In this document: piece by piece, positions 24,679 to 34,581 of the stretch
Layout of the letters: each line of letters begins with the position of its first letter
Numbering within the stretch: the first letter of the stretch is position 1
NCBI GenBank assembly: GCA_022340615.1
Contig: JAJDNO010000016.1
Location: 1-55,374 of the forward strand
From: Gallionella sp.
GTDB lineage: Bacteria; Pseudomonadota; Gammaproteobacteria; Burkholderiales; Gallionellaceae
Direction: 5' to 3'
Length of the DNA stretch: 55,374 nt
Made by a program: the position numbers and the translations under genes
Notes under the pieces: generated by a model
Seen by the model: only the letters and a program-made list of their open reading frames with translations
The model's database searches: none
Told to the model about the DNA's origin: nothing

Positions 24679-25850
24679 GCAAGATACATCAGGTGGCGGA
24701 AAACCAGCTGCTGCTGCTGCAGAACGGCACGGCCTATTTTCCGCGCCTGTGCGCAGATATCGATGTTGCGCAGCATTCGGTCTACCTGGAAACCTATATT
24801 TTTGCCCCGGACAAGACCGGTCGGATGGTTGTCGATGCGTTGCGCAGGGCTGCCGAACGCGGGGTGGTGGTGCGCGTGCTGCTCGATGGTTTCGGGTCGG
24901 CGGATTTTTCGAAGGCATGGCTGGCCGAGCTGACTGCGGCGAAGGTACAGGTCCAGTGGTTCCGGCGCGAAATTTCCCCATTCACCTTGCGGCGCAGCCG
25001 GATGCGCCGCCTGCGCCGCCTGCATCGCAAACTGGTGGTGCTGGATGGCGAAGTGGCCTTTGTCGGCGGCATCAACATCATCAATGATATCTCCAGCCGT
25101 GATCATTTCAGTTCGCCGCGCCTCGATTACGCGGTGCGGGTGCAGGGCGCGCTGGCAGGGGAGATCCACTCTGCCATGCGGCGCCTGTGGGGCGTGGTAT
25201 CGTGGGCCAACTTCCGCAGGCGCGGCAAGGAAATCCGGCGCCTGGTGAGGGAGCGGGCCAAGCCGCTTGCCCCGGGTATCGCGCTGTTATTGCGCGACAG
25301 CCTGCGCCACCGGCATGATATTGAAAATGCCTACCTGGCGGCAATTGATGACGCGCGAAGCGAGATCATCATTGCGAATGCCTATTTCCTGCCCGGTCGC
25401 GCGTTTCGCATGGCGCTGATACAGGCTGCGCAACGCGGTGTCCGTGTGCTGCTGCTGCTGCAGGGAAGGGTCGAATACCGCTTGCAGCATTATGCGACGC
25501 ATGCGCTGTATGACCAGTTGCTGGCAGCGGGCATCGAAATCTACGAGTATCAGCCCAGCTATCTGCACGCAAAGGTGGCCGTGATCGACGGGCTGTGGTC
25601 GACCGTGGGTTCATCCAATATCGATCCATTCAGCCTGTTGCTGGCCAGGGAGGCGAATCTGGTGATCCAGGATGCGGGATTCGCCGACGAGTTGCGCGCC
25701 AGCCTGCTTGCCGCGATCGCCAACGATGCGCTTCGCATCGGGGACGGAAACAATGTATCGCGCAGCCTTTGGGGCAGGGTGATCGCGCGCGCCAGTTACG
25801 GGATCGTGCGCCTGCTGATCGGTATGCTGGGCTATGACAGATCGATCTGA
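24675..25850 (+). CDS. clsB: Cardiolipin synthase, ClsB type
   Basis: A phospholipase D superfamily enzyme that makes cardiolipin by phosphatidyl transfer at the inner membrane. The 391-residue protein carries both HKD motifs: HRKLVVLDGEVAFVGG (His117) and HAKVAVIDGLWSTVGSSNID (His298). It lacks the two N-terminal transmembrane helices of ClsA, as ClsB does, and has a basic stretch (RRSRMRRLRRLHRK) likely to bind the membrane. The start overlaps the EEP gene by 4 bases, indicating a two-gene operon. Confidence 0.92.
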   Translation: MSKIHQVAENQLLLLQNGTAYFPRLCADIDVAQHSVYLETYIFAPDKTGRMVVDALRRAAERGVVVRVLLDGFGSADFSKAWLAELTAAKVQVQWFRREISPFTLRRSRMRRLRRLHRKLVVLDGEVAFVGGINIINDISSRDHFSSPRLDYAVRVQGALAGEIHSAMRRLWGVVSWANFRRRGKEIRRLVRERAKPLAPGIALLLRDSLRHRHDIENAYLAAIDDARSEIIIANAYFLPGRAFRMALIQAAQRGVRVLLLLQGRVEYRLQHYATHALYDQLLAAGIEIYEYQPSYLHAKVAVIDGLWSTVGSSNIDPFSLLLAREANLVIQDAGFADELRASLLAAIANDALRIGDGNNVSRSLWGRVIARASYGIVRLLIGMLGYDRSI

Positions 25851-25870
25851 GCAGCCCGGTCTGCACGCGT

Positions 25871-25876
25871 TATAAT
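25871..25876 (+). promoter_or_regulatory. -10 box upstream of the ABC transporter
   Basis: TATAAT in the context GTTATAATTCGC, 28 bases before the start codon. No clear -35 box at 16-18 bases, so this is a -10-driven candidate. Confidence 0.5.
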
Positions 25877-25903
25877 TCGCGCTTGTCATTTCAGTTTTTC
25901 GCC

Positions 25904-27700
25904 ATGCGTCCCTCCTCGATTCAACCGCAAAGCAACACTAACCGCGCCGATTGGCGGACCATCCGCACCCTGATTCCCTACCTGATGGAATTCAAGTGGC
26001 GGGTGTTTGCCGCGATGAGCATGTTGATATTTTCCAAGCTGGCCAACGTGTCCGTTCCGCTGGTGCTCAAGGAAATCATCGACGCGCTGGGCAAGGACAA
26101 GGCGTTGCTGATGGTGCCGGTATTCCTGATCGTCGGCTACGGCGTGCTCAGGTTGTTCAGCACCCTGTTCGGCGAATTGCGCGACGCGGTGTTCGCCAAA
26201 GTCACCCAGCGCGCGATACGGCGGGTCGCTCTACAGGTATTCGAACATCTGCACAGTTTGAGCCTGCGCTTTCATCTGGACCGGCAGACCGGGGGGGTGT
26301 CGCGAGACATCGAACGCGGCACGCGCGGAATCGGCTTCCTGCTCAATTTCACGCTGTTCAACATCCTGCCGACGCTGCTGGAGATCGGCCTGGTGGCGGC
26401 GATCCTGCTCAAGAAATACACGCCGTGGTTTGCCGTCATAACCTTTATCACGCTGCTGATCTACATTGCGTTCACGCTGTTCATCACCGAATGGCGCATG
26501 GTGGTGCGGCGCACCATGAACGACCTGGATTCGAAGGCCAATACCCGCGCGATCGACAGCCTGCTGAACTACGAAACGGTGAAGTATTTCGGCAACGAGC
26601 AATATGAAGCGGATCGCTATGACCACCACATGGAAAAGTGGGAAACGGCCGCGGTGCGGAACCAGACCTCGCTGGCGCTGCTCAATTCGGTGCAGAGCGT
26701 GGTAATTGCGATCGGCATCACCGCGCTGATGCTGCTGGCAGCAAGCCAAGTCGTGAAGGGCAAGATGACGGTGGGCGACCTGGTGCTGGTCAACGTGTAC
26801 ATGATCCAGCTCTACATGCCGCTGCATTTCCTCGGTTTCGTGTATCGAGAGATACGCCATTCGCTGGCCGACATGGAAAAAATGTTCAGCCTGCTTAATG
26901 AGCATCGCGAGATTGCGGATGCACCGAATGCGGAAATATTGCAGGTAGGCAAGGCTGAGGTAAGGTTCGAACAGGTCAGTTTCTCCTATGCGCCGGAACG
27001 GCAGATCCTGTTCGACGTCAGCTTTACGATACCGGAGGGCCACAAGGTTGCGGTGGTCGGCTCGAGCGGTGCGGGCAAGTCCACGCTGTCGCGCTTGTTG
27101 TTCCGCTTCTATGATGTGCAGCAGGGACGCATCCTGATCAATGGCCAGGATATCCGCGGGGTGACACAAACCAGCCTGCGCGCCGCGATCGGCATCGTGC
27201 CTCAGGACACGGTGCTGTTCAACGACACGATCTATTACAACATCGCCTATGGCCGACCAGATGCTTCGCGCGAGGACATTATTGCCGCGGCTCAGGCGGC
27301 GCACATCCATCATTTCATCGCATCGCTGCCGCAGGGTTATGACAGCATGGTGGGTGAGCGCGGCCTGAAGCTGTCCGGCGGAGAGAAGCAGCGCGTTGCG
27401 ATCGCGCGCGCCATCCTGAAGAATCCGGCCATCCTGATTTTTGACGAAGCGACCTCCGCGCTCGATTCAAAATCCGAAAAAGCAATCCAGTCCGAATTGC
27501 GCTCGATCGCGCAGAACCGCACCACGCTGGTAATCGCTCATAGATTGTCCACGGTTGTGGATGCGGACCAGATACTGGTGATGGATCACGGGAAAATCGT
27601 CGAACGCGGTACTCATCGCGAATTGCTGGCGCAAAACCGGCTCTATGCGCAAATGTGGAATCTTCAGAAACAAGAAGAACATGTCCAGCCTGTGGTTTGA
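25904..27700 (+). CDS. ABC half-transporter, Atm1/HMT1 type
   Basis: A 598-residue fusion of a six-helix exporter membrane domain (about residues 25-310) and a nucleotide-binding domain. Walker A GSSGAGKST starts near residue 386, the signature LSGGEKQR near 490, then ILIFDEATSALD and the H-loop IAHRLSTV. The membrane part includes the Atm1-class phrases RGTRGIGFLLNF and LLNYETVKYFGNE, which are typical of exporters of glutathione-linked sulfur or metal species in proteobacteria and mitochondria. It should work as a homodimer in the inner membrane. The substrate is inferred from subfamily only. ATG 25904 is chosen over a TTG 7 codons earlier. Confidence 0.92.
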   Translation: MRPSSIQPQSNTNRADWRTIRTLIPYLMEFKWRVFAAMSMLIFSKLANVSVPLVLKEIIDALGKDKALLMVPVFLIVGYGVLRLFSTLFGELRDAVFAKVTQRAIRRVALQVFEHLHSLSLRFHLDRQTGGVSRDIERGTRGIGFLLNFTLFNILPTLLEIGLVAAILLKKYTPWFAVITFITLLIYIAFTLFITEWRMVVRRTMNDLDSKANTRAIDSLLNYETVKYFGNEQYEADRYDHHMEKWETAAVRNQTSLALLNSVQSVVIAIGITALMLLAASQVVKGKMTVGDLVLVNVYMIQLYMPLHFLGFVYREIRHSLADMEKMFSLLNEHREIADAPNAEILQVGKAEVRFEQVSFSYAPERQILFDVSFTIPEGHKVAVVGSSGAGKSTLSRLLFRFYDVQQGRILINGQDIRGVTQTSLRAAIGIVPQDTVLFNDTIYYNIAYGRPDASREDIIAAAQAAHIHHFIASLPQGYDSMVGERGLKLSGGEKQRVAIARAILKNPAILIFDEATSALDSKSEKAIQSELRSIAQNRTTLVIAHRLSTVVDADQILVMDHGKIVERGTHRELLAQNRLYAQMWNLQKQEEHVQPVV

Positions 27701-27761
27701 TTAATAATGAAATTCAGGTATGCTTAAGCTGCACAACCGTATGTACGGCTGAGAACAAACA

Positions 27762-28715
27762 ATGAAAAAACAATTGCTGATCCTGATCGTGTTTGGACAT
27801 GCGCTGCTGGCTGCTGCAGCACATGCCGAAACTGGCGGATATTCCTTCAAGGTTGGTGAGTCTCATTCTGTCCCGCTGTCGTTCAAGGATGAGCCGCGCA
27901 GGGTATTGTCGCTGAAACCTTCGTTGCTCAAGGTGCGTTCCCATGTCGCGCTGGTTTTTGACGAGCAGACCCAGCGTCCGATATATAACAAGCATGGCCA
28001 GTCGGTTATGCCGATAGCATCCATAACCAAGTTGATGACCGCTATGGTGGTGCTGGACGCGCATTTGCCGATGGACCAGGAAATCACCGTTGACGAGGAT
28101 CATCTGAACAAGATCAAGAGGGCCAAGTCGAGACTGCGCATCGGCACGACCCTCACGCGCGCCGAAATGCTCAGGCTCGCGCTGATGGCTTCCGAGAATC
28201 GCGCTGCGTTGGCGCTGGCGAGGAGTTATCCGGGTGGAACCGCTGCACTGGTTGCCGCAATGAATGCCAAGGCGCGCGCGCTGGGAATGGAGAATACCCG
28301 GTTTTTTGAGCCGACCGGTCTGGACAGCGACAACGTTTCCACTGCGCAGGATCTGGTCAAAATGGTCACCGCGGCGAGACGTTACACTTTGATACATCAA
28401 TACACCACCACGGCATCCCTTTCGGTGGATAATCTTAACGGCCGCACCATGCGTTTCGGCAACACCAACCCTCTGGTCAGGAATGCATCCTGGGATATTG
28501 GTTTGAGCAAGACCGGCTTTATCAATGAAGCCGGGCAATGCCTGGTGATGCAGGCAACGATCAAACATCGCCCTGTCATCATCGTGTTGCTGGATTCGTG
28601 GGGTAAGCGCACCCGCGTTGGCGATGCCAACCGCATCAGACGGTGGATGGAAAGAGCACCGCTGCGTTTTGCCGAACCTCGCGGCGGCGTCAGGCTGGCA
28701 GGCGATTTCCGCTAG
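27762..28715 (+). CDS. pbpG: D-alanyl-D-alanine endopeptidase, PBP7 type
   Basis: A periplasmic low-molecular-weight penicillin-binding protein of peptidase family S11 that cleaves peptide cross-links in peptidoglycan. The signal peptide spans residues 1-22 (LLILIVFGHALLAAAAHA). Catalytic motifs are SITK at 87-90, SEN at 144-146 and KTG at 250-252, with normal spacing. At 317 residues it lacks the C-terminal amphipathic membrane anchor of PBP5/6, matching PbpG. An imperfect inverted repeat CCGTA-TG-TACGG lies about 20 bases before the start, but no role can be given to it. Confidence 0.93.
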   Translation: MKKQLLILIVFGHALLAAAAHAETGGYSFKVGESHSVPLSFKDEPRRVLSLKPSLLKVRSHVALVFDEQTQRPIYNKHGQSVMPIASITKLMTAMVVLDAHLPMDQEITVDEDHLNKIKRAKSRLRIGTTLTRAEMLRLALMASENRAALALARSYPGGTAALVAAMNAKARALGMENTRFFEPTGLDSDNVSTAQDLVKMVTAARRYTLIHQYTTTASLSVDNLNGRTMRFGNTNPLVRNASWDIGLSKTGFINEAGQCLVMQATIKHRPVIIVLLDSWGKRTRVGDANRIRRWMERAPLRFAEPRGGVRLAGDFR

Positions 28716-28778
28716 GACGGACAGCGGAAGATCATCCATACGGGTTGCTAATTCTTAATATTAATCAAGGTTAAAGAT

Positions 28779-29288
28779 ATGGGCGAAACACTACTGACAC
28801 TTACCATCATTACTCTGATTATTATCACGATACTAAAGGCAAGGCCGGTGATACTCGAGAACCCTGTCAGTATCCACCGCCCCGGACAATTCCACATTAC
28901 GCTTGCGCCTCAACTCAATCAGGCACAAAGCTTCGTTGAACAGATTGCGAAGCAGTTTATCGAGTCGTATCACCCCAAAGGCGATTTGCCTACGCAGTAT
29001 TTTGAAGTGCGCGATCCCAAGGTGTATTCGAAAGGCCAGAAGTCTTATCTGTTGGCGATCTCGCTGCGCGGCGGGGAATTGTATTTCCAGGCGGCGAATC
29101 CCAATGCTCCGAAGCAGGAAGCAGGAAGCCACTATAAAACCCTGCGCGAATATTCGGAGTCCGTGCTGCAGAATCATCCGCTTTCGGGGTCGGAAGACGA
29201 GTCTGGAGTCGAGAGCCTGCGCAGTACCGTCGAGGGGATTGCCGCGCCATTGCAGATTAGTGTCGAAGTTTTGCCGCCTGGGGAATAG
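28779..29288 (+). CDS. Membrane-anchored protein of unknown function
   Basis: A 169-residue protein that I do not recognise. A strongly hydrophobic N-terminal helix (LLTLTIITLIIITILKA, about residues 4-20) without a good cleavage site suggests a signal anchor with the rest on one side of the inner membrane. The soluble part is mixed alpha/beta and mentions nothing catalytic: two possible amphipathic helices (QAQSFVEQIAKQFIESYHP and HYKTLREYSESVLQN) and an acidic, proline-ended tail. The start ATG follows an AT-rich leader with AAGGTTAAAG as a modest ribosome-binding site. Codon use looks like its neighbours. Confidence 0.75.
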   Translation: MGETLLTLTIITLIIITILKARPVILENPVSIHRPGQFHITLAPQLNQAQSFVEQIAKQFIESYHPKGDLPTQYFEVRDPKVYSKGQKSYLLAISLRGGELYFQAANPNAPKQEAGSHYKTLREYSESVLQNHPLSGSEDESGVESLRSTVEGIAAPLQISVEVLPPGE

Positions 29289-29308
29289 GGCAGGTTAGCC
29301 TCCGCCGC

Positions 29309-29340
29309 AACCTGATATTGCTTTACAACAATACCAGGTT
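29309..29340 (-). terminator. Hairpin overlapping the 3' end of proB
   Basis: AACCTGATATTG (29309-29320) pairs with CAATACCAGGTT (29329-29340) with a single mismatch. The hairpin includes the last codons of proB. There is no T-tract on the minus strand, so it may protect the 3' end more than terminate transcription. Confidence 0.4.
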
Positions 29341-30441
29341 GTCACGGTGGATGATTTCGGTATCACCTCCGTAACCGAGCAGCGATTCGATCTCCCTGCT
29401 GGCATGTCCCGCGATGCGGCGCGCTTCTGTCGCGTTGTAGTTGGTCAGGCCGCGAGCGATTTCTGTTCCGTCTTCGCCCACGCAGGCGACCACCGCGCCG
29501 CGGTTGAATTCCCCCGACACGCTTTTTATGCCGATCGGCAGCAGGCTTTTTCCTTCGGAATGCAGTGCCCTGACCGCCCCGGCGTCCAGTACCAGTTTGC
29601 CGCTAACCTGCAAATGATCGGCGAGCCATTGCTTGCGCGCAGCCAGCGAGAGCATCGGTGCTGTGAGCAGGGTGCCGATCGATTCGCCCCTGACCAGGCG
29701 CAACAGCACATCGTTCTCGTGTCCGGAAGCGATCACGGTATGTGCACCGCTGCGTGCGGCGCGTTTGGCCGCGAGTATCTTGGTGAGCATGCCGCCGCGC
29801 CCGATGTGGCTGCCCGCGCTGCCGGCCATCTTTTCGAGTTGCACATCGCCAGCCTTACCTTGGCTTACCAGCGTAGCTCCGGCATTCTTGCGGGGATCGG
29901 CGGAGTACAGTCCGTCCTGGTCGGTCAGGATGATCAGCACATCGGCCTCTATCAGATTGGTCACCAGCGCCCCCAGCGTATCGTTATCGCCGAACTTGAT
30001 CTCGTCGGTCACGACCGTGTCGTTTTCGTTGATGATCGGGATCACGCGCAGGGAAAGCAGTGTGGTCAGCGTGGTGCGCGCGTTCAGGTAACGTTCGCGG
30101 TCGACCAGGTCGGCGTGCGTCAGCAGTACCTGGGCGGCATGCAGTCCATGCTGGCGGAAGCAGCTTTCGTAGGCCTGCACCAGTCCCATCTGTCCAACCG
30201 CTGCGGCGGCCTGCAGATCGTGTATCGAAGCCGGGCGCTTTTTCCAGCCGAGCCGCTGCATGCCTTCGGCAATCGCGCCGGACGATACCAGCACCACCTC
30301 ATGGCCGGCGGCGTTCAGCGTCGCGATCTGCCGCGCCCAATTGCCGAGCGCGTTGATATCCAGGCCAGCGCCCTGGTTGGTGACCAGGCTGCTGCCTACC
30401 TTGACGACGATGCGCTTGCATTCAGTCAGTACGGTGCTCAT
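29323..30441 (-). CDS. proB: Glutamate 5-kinase
   Basis: ProB phosphorylates glutamate to gamma-glutamyl phosphate, the first and feedback-controlled step of proline synthesis. The 372-residue protein has an amino-acid kinase domain ([48 protein letters not shown]) and a C-terminal PUA domain with [22 protein letters not shown] 30441 lies one base after the obgE stop, and a longer frame reaching into obgE was rejected. It is the last gene of the rplU-rpmA-obgE-proB cluster, an arrangement common in betaproteobacteria. Confidence 0.96.
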   Translation of the reverse strand: MSTVLTECKRIVVKVGSSLVTNQGAGLDINALGNWARQIATLNAAGHEVVLVSSGAIAEGMQRLGWKKRPASIHDLQAAAAVGQMGLVQAYESCFRQHGLHAAQVLLTHADLVDRERYLNARTTLTTLLSLRVIPIINENDTVVTDEIKFGDNDTLGALVTNLIEADVLIILTDQDGLYSADPRKNAGATLVSQGKAGDVQLEKMAGSAGSHIGRGGMLTKILAAKRAARSGAHTVIASGHENDVLLRLVRGESIGTLLTAPMLSLAARKQWLADHLQVSGKLVLDAGAVRALHSEGKSLLPIGIKSVSGEFNRGAVVACVGEDGTEIARGLTNYNATEARRIAGHASREIESLLGYGGDTEIIHRDNLVLL

Positions 30442-30442
30442 G

Positions 30443-31549
<1,107 letters not shown>

Positions 31550-31571
31550 AGTTCATTCCAACGAGTGCCGT

Positions 31572-31829
31572 CTAGGCAGCTACGATGGATACTGTCCTGC
31601 GCTTTTGCGCGCCCTTGATCGCGAATACCACCTTGCCGGTGATCTTGGCAAACAAGGTGTGATCCTTGCCCATGCCGACATTCTCGCCGGGGTGGAATTC
31701 GGTGCCGCGCTGGCGCACGATGATGCTGCCTGCACTGATCAGTTCGCCGCCGTAGCTTTTCACACCCAGGCGTTTCGAGTGTGAGTCGCGTCCGTTACTG
31801 GTACTGCCGCCGCCTTTTTTTGATGCCAT
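31572..31829 (-). CDS. rpmA: 50S ribosomal protein L27
   Basis: L27 is an 85-residue 50S protein whose N-terminal tail reaches towards the peptidyl-transferase centre. The opening [16 protein letters not shown] and the motif [26 protein letters not shown] are diagnostic, as is [16 protein letters not shown]. The start is MASKK with no Firmicute-type cleavable leader. It is co-transcribed with rplU, 23 bases upstream. Confidence 0.98.
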   Translation of the reverse strand: MASKKGGGSTSNGRDSHSKRLGVKSYGGELISAGSIIVRQRGTEFHPGENVGMGKDHTLFAKITGKVVFAIKGAQKRRTVSIVAA

Positions 31830-31852
31830 GCTGGTTGCTCCTTATCCGATGC

Positions 31853-32164
31853 TTACGCGGAGATGCCGTCGATGCGGATCTCGGTGAAGTTTTGACGATG
31901 TCCCTGATTCTTCTGGTAATGCTTGCGCCGGCGCATCTTGAAGATGCGTACCTTGTCGGCACGGCCGTGCGCCATGATCGTCGCTTTCACGGAAGCGCCG
32001 GTCAGCAAAGGCTTGCCCACGGAGAGCTTGTCGCCGTCGGCTACCATCAGCACCTTGTCCAGGACAATTGCGCTGCCCACGTCGCCGGCGAGCGTTTCGA
32101 TTTTCAGAGTTTCTCCGGAGGTGACTCGATATTGCTTACCACCGGTTTTAATGACTGCGTACAT
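31853..32164 (-). CDS. rplU: 50S ribosomal protein L21
   Basis: L21 is a 23S rRNA-binding protein of 103 residues. It starts [18 protein letters not shown] and ends with the basic [23 protein letters not shown] characteristic of the family. ATG 32164 is used; the frame stays open upstream for 19 codons but that region contains the 5'UTR and the promoter at 32214-32241. It is the first gene of the rplU-rpmA-obgE-proB operon. Confidence 0.98.
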   Translation of the reverse strand: MYAVIKTGGKQYRVTSGETLKIETLAGDVGSAIVLDKVLMVADGDKLSVGKPLLTGASVKATIMAHGRADKVRIFKMRRRKHYQKNQGHRQNFTEIRIDGISA

Positions 32165-32213
32165 AACAACCTCGATAACTGTGAATTTTGGGCGTTTTTT
32201 GCGAAGGCGCGGA

Positions 32214-32241
32214 TTATACATAATTATCCGTGCCCGTCAAA
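32214..32241 (-). promoter_or_regulatory. Promoter of the rplU operon
   Basis: On the minus strand TTGACG (32241-32236), a 16-base spacer and a perfect TATAAT (32219-32214), giving a leader of about 43 bases. The -35 box begins only 18 bases after the rho stop codon, directly behind a small CCCT/AGGG hairpin with TTTT that may end rho transcription. Confidence 0.75.
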
Positions 32242-32258
32242 ACCCTTTTTGCAGGGAT

Positions 32259-33515
32259 TTAACGGCGCATCGAGTCGAAGAACTCGGCGTTGTTCTTGGT
32301 CGCCTTGATCTTGTCGAGCAGGAATTCCATTGCTTCCAGTTCGTCCATCGGATAGAGCAACTTGCGCAGCAGCCAGATCCTTTGCAGGATGTCCTGCTTG
32401 ATCAGCAGTTCTTCCTTTCGCGTGCCGGAGCGGTTGACGTTGATTGCCGGGTAGATGCGCTTTTCGGCCATGCGCCGGTCGAGGTGGATCTCCATGTTGC
32501 CGGTGCCCTTGAATTCCTCATAGATCACGTCGTCCATGCGCGAGCCGGTATCGACCAGCGCGGTCGCGATTATGGTCAGCGAACCGCCTTCTTCGACATT
32601 GCGCGCCGCGCCGAAGAAGCGCTTTGGTCGGTGCAATGCATTGGCATCCACACCGCCGGTCAGCACCTTGCCTGATGACGGGACCACGGTGTTGTAGGCA
32701 CGTGCCAGCCGGGTGATGGAGTCGAGCAGGATTACCACATCCTTCTTGTGTTCGACCAGTCGCTTGGCTTTTTCGAGCACCATTTCCGCAACCTGGACAT
32801 GTCGGCTGGCCGGCTCGTCAAATGTCGAGGCGACAACTTCGCCGCGCACGGTTCGGCTCATTTCGGTCACTTCTTCAGGGCGTTCATCGATCAGCAGCAC
32901 GATCAGGGTCGCATCCGGATTGTTCGATGAAATGGAATGCGCGATGTGCTGCAGCATCACGGTTTTGCCTGATTTCGGAGAGGCTACCAGCAGGCCACGC
33001 TGACCTTTGCCGATCGGCGCGACAATATCGATGATGCGGCCGGTGATGTTTTCCTCGGCTTTGATGTCGCGCTCGAGTTTCAGGGGCTCGGTGGGGAATA
33101 ACGGGGTGAGGTTTTCAAACAGGATCTTGTTCTTTGCGTTTTCGGGAGGCTCGCCGTTGACCCGGTCCACTTTCACCAGCGCGACATAGCGCTCGCCGTC
33201 CTTCGGGGTGCGTATCTCGCCTTCTATAGTGTCGCCGGTGTGCAGGTTGAAGCGCCTTATCTGGCTCGGGCTCACATAGATGTCGTCTGGGCCGGCAAGA
33301 TACGAAGTATCAGGGGAACGCAGGAAGCCGAAGCCGTCGGGCAGGATTTCCAGGGTTCCGTCGCCGAATATGCTCTCGCCTTTTTTGGCGTGGCTTTTCA
33401 GCAGCGCGAACATGACATCCTGCTTGCGCATTCGATTCGCGTTTTCTATTTCATTGGCCGCGGCCATTTCAACGAGTTCAGTTACGTGCTTTGTTTTCAG
33501 GTCGGATAAGTGCAT
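32259..33515 (-). CDS. rho: Transcription termination factor Rho
   Basis: Rho is the hexameric RNA-dependent ATPase that terminates transcription and silences foreign or untranslated RNA. The 418-residue protein has the standard length without large insertions: N-terminal helix bundle ([18 protein letters not shown]), the cold-shock-like RNA-binding fold with [18 protein letters not shown], Walker A ASPKSGKT at 178-185, Walker [15 protein letters not shown], and the Q- and R-loop regions. trxA lies upstream on the same strand across 190 bases containing no gene, the usual trxA-rho order; that gap is the likely autoregulatory leader. Confidence 0.98.
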   Translation of the reverse strand: MHLSDLKTKHVTELVEMAAANEIENANRMRKQDVMFALLKSHAKKGESIFGDGTLEILPDGFGFLRSPDTSYLAGPDDIYVSPSQIRRFNLHTGDTIEGEIRTPKDGERYVALVKVDRVNGEPPENAKNKILFENLTPLFPTEPLKLERDIKAEENITGRIIDIVAPIGKGQRGLLVASPKSGKTVMLQHIAHSISSNNPDATLIVLLIDERPEEVTEMSRTVRGEVVASTFDEPASRHVQVAEMVLEKAKRLVEHKKDVVILLDSITRLARAYNTVVPSSGKVLTGGVDANALHRPKRFFGAARNVEEGGSLTIIATALVDTGSRMDDVIYEEFKGTGNMEIHLDRRMAEKRIYPAINVNRSGTRKEELLIKQDILQRIWLLRKLLYPMDELEAMEFLLDKIKATKNNAEFFDSMRR

Positions 33516-33705
33516 AGCAATGCGAGAAGGGTGATTGAAGGAAAAATCGAAAAGAATGTAGCCAAGAGAATATCAATAGGGAAGCATGAAATGGTCTGGA
33601 TCGGAGTGGAGGATGTCCACCCGCATGGCCTGGAGCGTGTTCGCTTTATTTTTAACTGCCAAGGGACGAAGCTGGGGAGGCGATGCGGGTGTGACAGTAA
33701 ACGCT

Positions 33706-34032
33706 TTAGATGTGGCTGTCAATAAAAGCCGTCAATTGGGATTTGGACAGGGCGCCGACCTTGGTGGCAGCGATGTCGCCGTTCTTGAACAGCATCAGGG
33801 TCGGTATTCCGCGGATTCCGAACTTTGCCGGTGTTTGCTGGTTTTCGTCCACATTCAGTTTTGCGACGGTCAAGCGGCCTGCGTATTCCTTGGAGACCTC
33901 TTCCAGGATAGGCGCGATCATGCGGCAGGGACCACACCATTCCGCCCAGTAATCCACCAGCACCGGCAGGGGGGCCTGCACGACTTCGGCTTCAAAGGTA
34001 GTATCGGATACGTAATGTATATGTTCGCTCAT
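33706..34032 (-). CDS. trxA: Thioredoxin 1
   Basis: A 108-residue cytoplasmic disulfide reductase that supports ribonucleotide reductase and repair of oxidised proteins. The active site is WCGPC with Cys33 and Cys36, the cis-proline loop is IPTLMLF, and the buried Asp is in VDYWAEW. No signal peptide. It is divergent from the ferredoxin gene and upstream of rho. Confidence 0.97.
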   Translation of the reverse strand: MSEHIHYVSDTTFEAEVVQAPLPVLVDYWAEWCGPCRMIAPILEEVSKEYAGRLTVAKLNVDENQQTPAKFGIRGIPTLMLFKNGDIAATKVGALSKSQLTAFIDSHI

Positions 34033-34154
34033 GGTTGTTCTCGCTATTGTTTGGGTTGTGTTTGGAATGCAACAGGCGACAGGTTGGGGGTGGGTCGCTT
34101 TAATTCAAGTCGAATCCTAACCAAAATCGGCTTGGCTGTGAAGTGAATTAATTT

Positions 34155-34182
34155 TTTACCAGTTTATCAGCTCTGTTAAAAT
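34155..34182 (+). promoter_or_regulatory. Candidate promoter of the ferredoxin gene
   Basis: TTTACC (34155-34160) and TAAAAT (34177-34182) with a 16-base spacer. TAAAATGCC resembles other -10 regions in the window. The -35 matches the consensus in only four positions. Confidence 0.4.
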
Positions 34183-34211
34183 GCCACGTTGTTGATTATT
34201 GGAGTGTCACT

Positions 34212-34535
34212 ATGACCTATGTCGTTTCCGAACCTTGCATCAAATGCAAATACACTGATTGTGTGGAAGTGTGCCCGGTGGACTGTTTCCACGCCGGCCC
34301 GAATTTTCTGGTGATCGATCCGGAGGAGTGCATCGATTGCACCCTGTGCGTTGCGGAATGCCCGGTTGAGGCAATTTATGCCGAGGACGATTTGCCCGAG
34401 AGCCAGCGGCATTTCATCGCGCTGAACGCGGAATTGTCCAAGACCTGGAAGGTCATCGTCGAAAAGATCGATCCGCCGGCCGATGCCGATGAATGGGCCA
34501 AGGTCAAGGATAAACTGAATCTCCTCGAACGCTGA
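34212..34535 (+). CDS. fdxA: 7Fe ferredoxin (3Fe-4S plus 4Fe-4S)
   Basis: A 107-residue FdxA-type ferredoxin. The N-terminal half binds both clusters: cysteines at 9, 12, 17, 21 and 25, then 40, 43, 46 and 50, with the second set in [11 protein letters not shown]. The C-terminal extension (about residues 55-107, ending [11 protein letters not shown]) is typical of Azotobacter-type seven-iron ferredoxins. ATG 34212 has GGAG 8 bases upstream. It may be the electron partner of pyruvate:ferredoxin oxidoreductase encoded 12 kb away, but that is inference; in other proteobacteria FdxA has broader roles. Confidence 0.94.
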   Translation: MTYVVSEPCIKCKYTDCVEVCPVDCFHAGPNFLVIDPEECIDCTLCVAECPVEAIYAEDDLPESQRHFIALNAELSKTWKVIVEKIDPPADADEWAKVKDKLNLLER

Positions 34536-34581
34536 GAGACCTTTCCACAACTGCGGCTCGTGATGTTGTGCAGAGGCCTCA

